Below are positions 7,274 through 14,794 of a DNA stretch of 15,994 bases, piece by piece. Position 1 is the stretch's first letter; every line of letters starts with the position of its first letter. The translations under genes were made by a program, and so were the position numbers. The notes under the pieces are model-generated. The model was not told where the DNA came from, did no database searches, and was given only the letters and a program-made list of their open reading frames with translations. This stretch comes from Polaromonas sp. (GTDB taxonomy: Bacteria > Pseudomonadota > Gammaproteobacteria > Burkholderiales > Burkholderiaceae_C), in assembly GCA_026786065.1 (NCBI GenBank), contig JAJAYS010000099.1:1-15994 (forward strand), given 5' to 3'.

Positions 7274-8884
7274 ATGATGCGCATGCGCTGTGACAAGACC
7301 CCCGCCTGGGCTGAGCTTCAGGCCCAATTTGAAAGCTCGGCGCAGCGCTTTGATCTGCGCCGCGCCTTTGCCGCCGATGCGCAGCGCTTTGATCGTTTCA
7401 GCCAGCAGGCGCCGCATGTCTTTGCCGACCTGTCGAAAAACCTGATCGATACGGAAAGCGAGCAGCTGCTGTTTACTCTGGCGCGGCAGTGCGCACTCGA
7501 GGACTACCGAGACGCGATGTTTGCTGGCGCGCCGATCAACCACACCGAGCAGCGCGCCGTAGGCCATATATTTTTGAGAAATCAGCCTGAAGACCAATTA
7601 ATACGGGCGTCTAAAGCTATTAATACTATAGCAAATGCAGGTGCCCAGGCGGCGCAGTTTGCGCCTGTTCTGGTTGAGCCAGCGCTGGTTGAGCCGGTGC
7701 TGCAGGCCATGCTGGCTTACGCCGACGCGGTGCGTGCCGATGCGCGCATCACCGACGTGGTCAACATCGGCATAGGTGGCTCCGACCTCGGGCCGCAGAT
7801 GGCGGTGCTGGCGTTGGCCGAGTTCGCCGCGCCCGGCCAGCGTCTGCATTTCGTCTCGAACGTCGATGGGCAGGAGCTGGCCGGCGTACTTGCACAGTGC
7901 AAGCCTGAAAGCACGCTGTTCCTTATTGCGTCGAAAACCTTCACCACCACCGAAACGATGACCAATGCGCGCTCGGCCAAAGAATGGTTCGAGGCGACGG
8001 GCGGCACCGACACTTCCCGCCACTTTGCAGCGCTGACCACCAACGTGGCGGCGGCCGGGCAGTTCGGCATCACCACCACCTTCGGCTTTTGGGACTGGGT
8101 GGGCGGGCGCTACTCGCTCTGGTCGGCCATCGGTTTGCCGATTGCCATCGCGATCGGCAGCGCCGGTTTTCGGGCTTTGCTGGCCGGCGCCCACGAGATG
8201 GACGCGCACTTTCGCAGCGCGCCGCTGGAGCACAACCTGCCGGTTCGGCTCGGCCTGCTTGATGTCTGGTATCGCAACTTTTACCGCTTCACCAGCCGCA
8301 GCATCGCGCCCTACAGCAGCGCCCTGCGCCGCTTGCCGGCCTACCTGCAGCAACTGGAGATGGAGAGCAACGGCAAGCGCGTCGATGCCGATGGCCAGGC
8401 GCTGCCCTTTGACACCGCGCCTGTGTTGTGTGGCGAACCCGGAACCAATGGCCAGCACGCGTATTTTCAAATGCTGCATCAGGGAACCAGCGTGGTCCCG
8501 GTTGAATTTGTCGCGCTGGCCAAGCCCGGCCACGGCCTGCCCGGCCACCATGCCAAGCTGCTCGCCAATGCGCTGGCCCAGGCGCAGGCGTTGATGCTGG
8601 GCAAGGCAGACAGTGGCGGCCACAAGCACTTTCCGGGCAATCGGCCGAGCACCTTCTTGCTGCTTGATGCGTTGACGCCGGACAGCCTGGGCGCGCTGAT
8701 CGCGTTGCACGAACACCGGGTATTCGTCAGCGGCGCGATATGGGGCATCAACAGCTTCGATCAGTGGGGGGTCGAGCTGGGCAAGGTGCTGGCCACCGAC
8801 ATTGAGGCCAGGCTGGTCAGCGGCGACGCAGGCGGGCTGGACGGATCAACGGCCGGTTTGCTGCGAAAAATGTTGGTCAAATAG
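7274..8884 (+). CDS. pgi: Glucose-6-phosphate isomerase, with an internal repeat-derived insertion
   Basis: Interconverts glucose 6-phosphate and fructose 6-phosphate (cytosol). Of 536 residues, the sugar-phosphate loops NIGIGGSDLGPQMAV (164-178) and ASKTFTTTETMTNA (219-232) are intact. So are VGGRYSLWSAIGLP (276-289), GEPGTNGQHAYFQMLHQGT (387-405, catalytic Glu), PGHHAKLLAN (catalytic His) and INSFDQWGVELGK (catalytic Lys). The ATG at 7274 lies 7 bases after GGAG; ATG at 7277 is also possible. Residues about 101-140 are unlike the family. Where relatives have a short link between TEQRAV.H..LR and VL.AMLAYADAVRAD, this protein has about 20 extra residues encoded by AT-rich DNA with rare TTA/ATA codons, matching a repeat found elsewhere in the window. 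All catalytic segments survive, so activity is likely. Confidence 0.96.
   Translation: MMRMRCDKTPAWAELQAQFESSAQRFDLRRAFAADAQRFDRFSQQAPHVFADLSKNLIDTESEQLLFTLARQCALEDYRDAMFAGAPINHTEQRAVGHIFLRNQPEDQLIRASKAINTIANAGAQAAQFAPVLVEPALVEPVLQAMLAYADAVRADARITDVVNIGIGGSDLGPQMAVLALAEFAAPGQRLHFVSNVDGQELAGVLAQCKPESTLFLIASKTFTTTETMTNARSAKEWFEATGGTDTSRHFAALTTNVAAAGQFGITTTFGFWDWVGGRYSLWSAIGLPIAIAIGSAGFRALLAGAHEMDAHFRSAPLEHNLPVRLGLLDVWYRNFYRFTSRSIAPYSSALRRLPAYLQQLEMESNGKRVDADGQALPFDTAPVLCGEPGTNGQHAYFQMLHQGTSVVPVEFVALAKPGHGLPGHHAKLLANALAQAQALMLGKADSGGHKHFPGNRPSTFLLLDALTPDSLGALIALHEHRVFVSGAIWGINSFDQWGVELGKVLATDIEARLVSGDAGGLDGSTAGLLRKMLVK
7594..7637 (+). repeat. 44-bp AT-rich repeat, copy A (inside pgi)
   Basis: It begins CCAATTAATACGGGCG and ends ATAGCAAATG, and holds a GCTAT/ATAGC inverted repeat. 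It matches copy C (14390-14433) at 36 of 44 positions and copy B (8894-8937) at 31 of 44, without gaps. Similarity to B may extend 15 bases further left, to an AAAT at 7579. It encodes residues 107-122 of Pgi (DQLIRASKAINTIANA) and keeps the frame. It is much more AT-rich than the flanking pgi sequence. Confidence 0.75.
7670..7695 (+). repeat. Short tandem duplication inside pgi
   Basis: CTGGTTGAGCC occurs at 7670-7680 and again at 7685-7695, giving the peptide repeat LVEPALVEP (133-141). It adjoins the repeat-derived insert and adds to the length anomaly of this part of Pgi. Confidence 0.7.
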
Positions 8885-8893
8885 GCGTCTTAG

Positions 8894-8937
8894 CCAATAT
8901 ATACGGGAGTTAGAAGCTCCTGAAATTATAGCGACTG
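8894..8937 (+). repeat. 44-bp AT-rich repeat, copy B (just after the pgi stop)
   Basis: It begins CCAATATATACGGGAG, 9 bases after the pgi TAG, and matches copy A at 31 of 44 positions in the same orientation. If the left extension to AAAT (8879) is real, the pgi stop codon itself lies within repeat-derived sequence. Confidence 0.6.
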
Positions 8938-9016
8938 ATGCACGCATTCCGGGTCTGGCATCGCTGCGCGAGCCGCAGCGCGGGCGCTGAAGCCCTGAGC
9001 GCGCGAACCGGCAAAT

Positions 9017-9040
9017 AACGCACCAACGCACCAACGCAGC
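9017..9040 (+). repeat. Three tandem 8-bp units
   Basis: AACGCACC, AACGCACC, AACGCAGC in direct succession. A simple short tandem repeat in non-coding sequence with no assigned role. Confidence 0.8.
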
Positions 9041-9229
9041 GCGCTGCTGAAGCCTCAGGCAGTTGAGAAAACCATGCCCATCCGTGGGTTGGCACCGCAT
9101 CAAACGCTTGCAGTCGCTGTTTGTTGCACTGTGACCACGCTGGTGAAACTGGCTGCCAAAAAACGCACTAGCGAATTCGTTCGAGATAGGGCTGCATCTT
9201 TGAACGCAGTTTCTGTCCGCCAGAGGGAA

Positions 9230-9260
9230 AAACCGCTTTTTCACCAGCCGGTAGCGGTTT
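9230..9260. repeat. 8-bp-stem inverted repeat upstream of porin 3
   Basis: AAACCGCT and AGCGGTTT, separated by 15 bases. TTTT follows the left arm rather than the right arm, so it is not a good terminator for pgi on the plus strand. It could be an operator or a weak structure. Confidence 0.4.
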
Positions 9261-9375
9261 GCCAGGCGGCTTTTACGCTAAGGGCGGGGCTGCCCCCACG
9301 GGTGAACCCCCGTTTACCAGAGTCCTTACCATTTGTAACCTCTGAATGTCGGTGTCAGTTCACGCTGGTAAACGT

Positions 9376-9390
9376 GTCTGTTTCACAGAC
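9376..9390 (+). repeat. Hairpin in the porin 3 leader
   Basis: GTCTGT-TTC-ACAGAC, a perfect 6-bp stem with a 3-base loop, ends 27 bases before the ATG. It could be a leader stem or a small operator. Confidence 0.5.
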
Positions 9391-9417
9391 GATCAATAAA
9401 TAAACTCCTGGAACACA

Positions 9418-10548
9418 ATGAACAAATTGAATGCAATTACCGCGGCCATCGGCTTGAGCATGTTGTCCGCCACCGCGATGGCGCAATCTTCGGTCACCCT
9501 GTACGGTATCGTCGATGCCGCCGTGGTCTACACCACCAAACAGGTTGGCGGCTCCCGCACCAGTATCGATGCAGGCCAACTGGCCACTTCGCGTTGGGGC
9601 ATGCGCGGCAGCGAAGACCTCGGCGGCGGCCTCAAGGCCAATTTCAACCTGGAAGGCACCGTTGGCAACGACACCGGCGCTTTTGGCGCCGGTTTTGGCG
9701 GCAACACCACCACGGCAGGCACCTCCACCGTGGTCCCGTCGGCTGGCGGAACCACCTCGTCCTTGTTCGACCGCCAGGCTACGCTTGGTTTCTCGGGCGG
9801 TTTTGGTGCACTCACTTTGGGTCGGCAAAACATGGTGGGCGTTGACGCTGTCGCGTCGGTCGATCCGATCGGCTTCGCGCAACCTGCCATCAACCCGAAT
9901 GTGGCTTTCAGCGCACTGAACTCCGGCGCGCTTTTCAGTTCCTTTGGTACCAACGACGGCGGCGCTGCGCTGCGCCAGAACAACTCGATTCGCTACGCAC
10001 TGCCCAACTTCAGCGGCTTCGGTGGCGCGCTGATGTACGGTTTTGGCGAGCAGGCCGGCAACAGTTCTGCCAACACCTATGCCGGCATCGTCGGGTCGTA
10101 CATCACCGGGCCGTTTGCCGCGTCGCTCGGCTACAGCAAGCTGAACAACCGGACAGACAGCCAAGAGCTCACCCTGGTAGGCGGCGGTGCCAAGTTTTCG
10201 ATCAGCAATGCTTTTGCGATTCGCGGAACCTACACCGAGAGTGAAGTCGATGCGACCAGCCGGAAGATCGCGGTTGCCGGTGTGGGTGTCGATTTTCTGC
10301 CGATGCCAGCGCTGACGCTCACCGCCGGTTACTACAACATCAAGCGCTCCGGCGATCTAAGTGCCAAGGCCGATCAGGTCGTGGGCCTGGCCAGATACAC
10401 ACTGAGCAAGCGCACCACCCTTTACACGATCGCCACCTATGCCAAAGCCGGCTCGGGGCTGGCTGCGGACACCGCCCTTGGCTTGATTACCGCTACCGGC
10501 CAGACTTCCGCCACCCGTTTGTCCCTCGGTGTTTTCCACGCCTTCTGA
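9418..10548 (+). CDS. Outer-membrane general porin, Omp32/Burkholderiales type (porin 3)
   Basis: A 376-residue trimeric-porin family protein. The signal peptide ends ATAMA at residue 22, followed by QSSVTLYGIVDAAVV. RWGMRGSEDLGGGLKANF (about 59-76), LFDRQATLGFSGGFGALTLG, RYTLSKRTTLYTIATYA and a terminal Phe (VFHAF) are all as in the family. A Gly/Thr/Ser-rich stretch around residues 85-115 is probably a surface loop and differs from porins 1 and 2. The ATG is preceded only by a weak TGGAA ribosome site 6 bases upstream. The gene ends in a strong terminator and is convergent with groEL. It is monocistronic by context. Solute specificity is unknown. Confidence 0.94.
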   Translation: MNKLNAITAAIGLSMLSATAMAQSSVTLYGIVDAAVVYTTKQVGGSRTSIDAGQLATSRWGMRGSEDLGGGLKANFNLEGTVGNDTGAFGAGFGGNTTTAGTSTVVPSAGGTTSSLFDRQATLGFSGGFGALTLGRQNMVGVDAVASVDPIGFAQPAINPNVAFSALNSGALFSSFGTNDGGAALRQNNSIRYALPNFSGFGGALMYGFGEQAGNSSANTYAGIVGSYITGPFAASLGYSKLNNRTDSQELTLVGGGAKFSISNAFAIRGTYTESEVDATSRKIAVAGVGVDFLPMPALTLTAGYYNIKRSGDLSAKADQVVGLARYTLSKRTTLYTIATYAKAGSGLAADTALGLITATGQTSATRLSLGVFHAF

Positions 10549-10569
10549 TCCAGTCCCCTGGGCTACTTG

Positions 10570-10595
10570 AAAAGCCGCCGAAAGGCGGCTTTTTT
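10570..10595 (+). terminator. Strong intrinsic terminator of porin 3
   Basis: Perfect 10-bp stem AAAAGCCGCC/GGCGGCTTTT closed by a GAAA tetraloop and running into further T residues, 22 bases after the porin stop. It is symmetrical enough to work on both strands. Confidence 0.92.
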
Positions 10596-10635
10596 CATTT
10601 TGCGCCGGACCGGTAGCCAGCGCTTTCTTTGGCGA

Positions 10636-10651
10636 GCACTTACTTAAGTGC
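10636..10651. repeat. 7-bp perfect inverted repeat between terminators
   Basis: GCACTTA-CT-TAAGTGC between the porin 3 and groEL terminators. No T-run follows. Function unknown; possibly a remnant or protein-binding palindrome. Confidence 0.5.
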
Positions 10652-10658
10652 CAAATGC

Positions 10659-10694
10659 AAAATCCCCGCCGGTTCTCACCGGACGGGGATTTTT
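10659..10694 (-). terminator. Intrinsic terminator of the groESL operon
   Basis: Outer stem AAAATCCCCG/CGGGGATTTT encloses an inner CCGGT-TCTC-ACCGG hairpin with one bulged base. It lies 40 bases beyond the groEL stop on the minus strand. T-runs flank both sides, so it can also act on the plus strand. Confidence 0.85.
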
Positions 10695-10733
10695 ACAGAC
10701 AAACAGGCGTTTCCGCCTGCAGCGCTGTGGCTC

Positions 10734-12560
<1,827 letters not shown>

Positions 12561-12851
12561 TTATTTCTCGACAACGGCGAAAAGGTCTTCTTCTTTCATG
12601 ACGAGCAACTCGTCGCCGTCAACCTTGACGGTCTGGCCGCTGTACTTGCCGAACAAAACGCGATCGCCGACTTTCACGCCGACCGGATGCACGTCGCCCT
12701 TGTCATTTTTCTTTCCGGGGCCGACGGCCAGGATTTCGCCTTGATCCGGTTTTTCGGCGGCGCTGTCAGGAATGACGATGCCGGAGGCAGTTTTGGTTTC
12801 GTTTTCCACGCGTTTGACGATCACGCGGTCGTGCAAAGGACGAAGTTTCAT
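12561..12851 (-). CDS. groS: Co-chaperonin GroES (Hsp10)
   Basis: Heptameric lid of the GroEL cage. The 96 residues are the standard length. It begins [16 protein letters not shown], has the mobile loop [18 protein letters not shown] (18-35), and ends [17 protein letters not shown]. An upstream in-frame extension exists, but the ATG at 12851 is correct because AAGGAG precedes it at proper spacing and it gives the universal N-terminus. It is first in the groES-groEL operon. A CIRCE operator and a sigma-32-type promoter lie about 95-150 bases upstream. Confidence 0.98.
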   Translation of the reverse strand: MKLRPLHDRVIVKRVENETKTASGIVIPDSAAEKPDQGEILAVGPGKKNDKGDVHPVGVKVGDRVLFGKYSGQTVKVDGDELLVMKEEDLFAVVEK

Positions 12852-12943
12852 GGGGGCTCCTTGTTGAGAACATTGGGATTGAATAGCCGAAAGGCGCCGC
12901 GCGCGGCGGGAGGCGCCTCCGAAAACCGGTTGGGGTGCCGTTG

Positions 12944-12970
12944 TTAGCACTCTGTAACGGTGAGTGCCAA
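12944..12970 (-). promoter_or_regulatory. CIRCE operator (HrcA-binding site)
   Basis: TTAGCACTC, nine bases, then GAGTGCCAA. This is the consensus CIRCE inverted repeat with one mismatch (consensus right arm GAGTGCTAA). It overlaps the predicted transcription start of groES, as expected for repression by HrcA. Confidence 0.93.
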
Positions 12971-12972
12971 TC

Positions 12973-12999
12973 ATATGGGGTTTTTAGGGCCGGTTCAAG
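12973..12999 (-). promoter_or_regulatory. Sigma-32 (RpoH) heat-shock promoter of groESL
   Basis: On the minus strand, CTTGAA (12999-12994), a 13-base spacer, then CCCCATAT (12980-12973). Both boxes fit the RpoH consensus (CTTGAAA and CCCCATNT). Transcription should begin near 12966, inside the CIRCE element, leaving a leader of about 115 bases. Confidence 0.85.
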
Positions 13000-13246
13000 A
13001 CTGGTGACGGGTTATCCGAATTTTTGACGGCCGCATTCCGGCGGGCAAGTGGATCGGCGGGTCGAACGGGTCGAAAACGTTGAACCGGTAGCACGGGTCC
13101 CTCGGGTCTGTCTGGTCGCAGCTTCAGGGAGGTAGCATCTGGCGCAACTGAACCAACTGGCGAATTTGTCCTACAGGCGTATGCTTGCTCAACAGCAAAC
13201 GTAATGTCGTCCATCGGGTAAATTCACAAAGGACGAGGGTAAAGCG
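13000..13246. other. Intergenic region upstream of small ORFs
   Basis: No supported gene. It contains a TTGCT-CAAC-AGCAA inverted repeat (13185-13198). The promoter for the rightward small ORFs should lie in its right half, but I could not assign boxes with confidence. Confidence 0.5.
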
Positions 13247-13360
13247 ATGCAATCCTGCATCCAGTCGATTTCCAATTTCTCTGCAAGGACTGCCAAATGC
13301 TTCAAAACTTCGGCTACCAACACATCGACGCGCCAGACTTCGTGCAGAGCGGTCGCTTAA
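13247..13360 (+). CDS. Possible 37-residue leader peptide or small protein
   Basis: ATG at 13247 is preceded by GAGGG about 8 bases upstream, and AAGGA lies a little further up. The frame encodes 37 residues (MQSCIQSISNFSARTAK...) and stops at TAA 13358-13360. It overlaps the start of the 70-residue frame at 13297 by 64 bases in another reading frame, so the two may be alternative or coupled. It is Ser/Thr/Arg-rich with two Cys in its first 20 residues or so, and has no recognised family. Confidence is low because such short frames arise by chance. Confidence 0.25.
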   Translation: MQSCIQSISNFSARTAKCFKTSATNTSTRQTSCRAVA

Positions 13361-13509
13361 GCCACACCTTTGGCGGGCAAGAGTTCAAGCCTGCGCCGCG
13401 CAGCCCCATCCAGCGTATTCGCAGCCTTTGGCCGTTCCCGGTTGAAAAGTCCCAAATGGACCGCTCCGGAGACGGCGAGGACCACACTCCAAGCAGTTTC
13501 ACCACCTGA
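13297..13509 (+). CDS. Hypothetical 70-residue protein
   Basis: Unrecognised. It begins MLQNFGYQHIDAPDFVQSG at an ATG preceded by AAGGA at 7-base spacing, the best ribosome site in this stretch. No signal peptide or membrane segment; it is mixed polar with a Pro/Arg-rich middle (KPAPRSPIQRIRSLWPFP, about 31-48) and an acidic, polar tail. It lies upstream of two further rightward ORFs and could be in a transcript with them across a 75-base gap. It might be real or might be a chance frame in GC-rich DNA. Confidence 0.4.
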   Translation: MLQNFGYQHIDAPDFVQSGRLSHTFGGQEFKPAPRSPIQRIRSLWPFPVEKSQMDRSGDGEDHTPSSFTT

Positions 13510-13584
13510 GTACTGCTTGCAGCGATCAGCATTTTTGTGCGGTTTCACCGTTCACGCTCCCGATTATTTTGAACAGAGGCATGC

Positions 13585-13860
13585 ATGGCTGGCAACGCAG
13601 GTGATGTGAGCGTGGGTGAGGCGCCTGACACGGGCCGACCTGACCGGGGAGTTTCAAACGAACCGGCAGTCCCCGACGCCGACAGCAAGACACTGGGCGA
13701 AGGCAAAGGCGATCCCCAAAAACCAGCGCCTCCATCCACCGATTTTGGGGAAGAAGGCACCAACAAGACCCTGCCGCATCCCAAGCCAGACAACGCTCCT
13801 TCGGAAGAACCTGGGGGCAAGCAGCCGCACATTCCAAAGTCACCTTACACGCGCGGCTGA
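13585..13860 (+). CDS. Hypothetical 91-residue Pro/Gly-rich hydrophilic protein
   Basis: Unrecognised family. The ATG is preceded by AGAGG at about 6 bases. The product (MAGNAGDVSVGEAPDTG...) is rich in Pro, Gly, Asp, Glu and Lys, with almost no large hydrophobic residues, so it is probably disordered. It ends in a motif-like GGKQPHIPKSPYTRG. No signal peptide, membrane segment or Cys. Its stop lies 10 bases before the DUF2177 start, which itself lacks a ribosome site, so translational coupling is plausible and supports the ORF being real. Function unknown. Confidence 0.5.
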   Translation: MAGNAGDVSVGEAPDTGRPDRGVSNEPAVPDADSKTLGEGKGDPQKPAPPSTDFGEEGTNKTLPHPKPDNAPSEEPGGKQPHIPKSPYTRG

Positions 13861-13870
13861 ATCTACTCGA

Positions 13871-14287
13871 ATGGCGAAATTCCTGCGCGTTTACCTGGCG
13901 GTTCTGGCCACCATGCTCGCGCTCGACGCGCTTTGGCTCGGCTTGATCGCCACCGAGTGGTACGCGACGGCCGTAGGCCATTTGATGGCGGATACCCCAA
14001 GCTGGCCGGCCGCGGTGGCGTTTTACCTGCTTTACCCACTGGGGTTGGCGATCTTCGTGCTTAAACCGCACGAAAACGCTTCGCTTCTAAAGGCAACTGG
14101 CATGGGTGCCCTGTTCGGCTTGTTCGCCTATGCGACCTACGATTTGACCAACCTGGCCATGCTGGCGGACTGGCCGGTTTACATCTCGGTGGTGGATATT
14201 GCGTGGGGCTGCCTGCTGAGCGGGGGGTCGGTTGCTGCGGGCAAGTGGGTTCTAGACCGGTCGCAAAGCAGGTCACTTGGCGCCTGA
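13871..14287 (+). CDS. DUF2177 family integral membrane protein
   Basis: 138 residues, family of unknown function. Four hydrophobic segments are visible at about 5-27, 47-65, 73-93 and 104-127. Family signatures are LDALWLGLI in segment 1, AYATYDLTNLAMLADWP (86-102) and VDIAWG (108-113). The frame is open further upstream, but the ATG at 13871 places the first membrane helix correctly at the N-terminus. The stop of the preceding ORF is 10 bases upstream and no Shine-Dalgarno sequence is seen, which suggests coupling. Located in the inner membrane; substrate or partner unknown. Confidence 0.85.
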   Translation: MAKFLRVYLAVLATMLALDALWLGLIATEWYATAVGHLMADTPSWPAAVAFYLLYPLGLAIFVLKPHENASLLKATGMGALFGLFAYATYDLTNLAMLADWPVYISVVDIAWGCLLSGGSVAAGKWVLDRSQSRSLGA

Positions 14288-14389
14288 AGGCTGCTACCTG
14301 ATGGCGGGCTCGGACATTCCCCAATGGCGCGCCCTCGGGATGAACGGGGCGCCCGACACGCCATAAAATTGAACAATTACCGCCGGGAG

Positions 14390-14433
14390 CCAATTACGAT
14401 GGGCGTTAACAGCTACTAATACGATAGCAAATG
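14390..14433 (+). repeat. 44-bp AT-rich repeat, copy C
   Basis: It begins CCAATTACGATGGGCG and ends GATAGCAAATG, matching copy A in pgi at 36 of 44 positions without gaps and in the same orientation. It is in non-coding DNA, 103 bases after the DUF2177 stop. Confidence 0.75.
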
Positions 14434-14515
14434 GGAGTAGGCGACGGTTTTGAAGCGGCGAAGAAAAAGAGTTGTTGGAACTCCCTGCTTCATTTCTGCG
14501 GCTTGAAATCGGCTG

Positions 14516-14546
14516 AACTCGGGCGGCCTGCTGAGTTGCTTTTTTT
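14516..14546 (+). terminator. Terminator-like hairpin with T-run and competing upstream stem
   Basis: AACTC (14516-14520) can pair with GAGTT (14533-14537), followed after GC by seven T. An earlier GAGTT-GTTGG-AACTC stem (14469-14483) carries the same arms and could pair instead. This may end the DUF2177 transcript; the stems are only 5 bp, so confidence is low. Confidence 0.3.
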
Positions 14547-14794
14547 GCTTATTCCTTGGATATTGGCTGAAGTAAGACGCCTTGCGGCCTGTCTCGATCC
14601 CGCTGCGGCAAGCTCTTCAATCCAACCACGCTTATGCAGAAGGTCCCCTGGCTCTTCGCTTTTAACGCCGGCATTTTTTCCTGCAGCTATTGCCATCAAT
14701 CCATGCCCGCTTTCGCCTGTGCTCCAGCCCGTTTTTCGTCGTCGTCCGAATCAGACCCAGCTTTCTCGGCCTTGCTGTCTGACCGGAGCGCGGT

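Larger units (their letters stand above)
8885..9417. other. 533-bp intergenic region, pgi to porin 3
   Basis: No supported gene; frames crossing it lack ribosome sites and family features. It holds repeat copy B, an 8-bp tandem repeat (9017-9040), an AAACCGCT/AGCGGTTT hairpin (9230-9260), an ACGGG/CCCGT hairpin (9298-9313), and a hairpin close to the porin start (9376-9390). No canonical terminator is seen after pgi. The porin 3 promoter should be in the right half but I could not assign boxes. Confidence 0.6.
14288..14794. other. 507-bp intergenic region before the sensor gene
   Basis: No confident gene. It includes an AATTG-AA-CAATT palindrome (14367-14378), repeat copy C (14390-14433), and competing GAGTT/AACTC stems with a T-run (14469-14546). 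A minus-strand frame (14490-14699, 69 residues) has fairly even codon use but no ribosome site or recognised family. A plus-strand frame from 14431 overlaps the sensor start and looks spurious. The region may contain decayed sequence. Confidence 0.5.

Noticed and set aside
6557..8716. Long minus-strand frames across tal and pgi (346 and 372 residues)
   Set aside because: Antisense shadows of two unambiguous enzymes; no start signals or conserved motifs.
9017..9040. Possible CRISPR-like array
   Set aside because: Only three direct 8-bp units with no spacers; a simple tandem repeat.
12852..12974. 41-residue N-terminal extension of GroES
   Set aside because: It runs through the CIRCE element and the mRNA leader, and the universal GroES start MKLRPL at 12851 has a good ribosome site.
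13616..13870. 85-residue N-terminal extension of the DUF2177 protein
   Set aside because: It would overlap the 91-residue ORF out of frame and put a basic, non-family segment ahead of the first membrane helix; ATG 13871 fits the family.
14490..14699. 69-residue minus-strand frame
   Set aside because: Codon use is passable, but there is no ribosome site, promoter or recognised family; kept only as a note in the intergenic entry.
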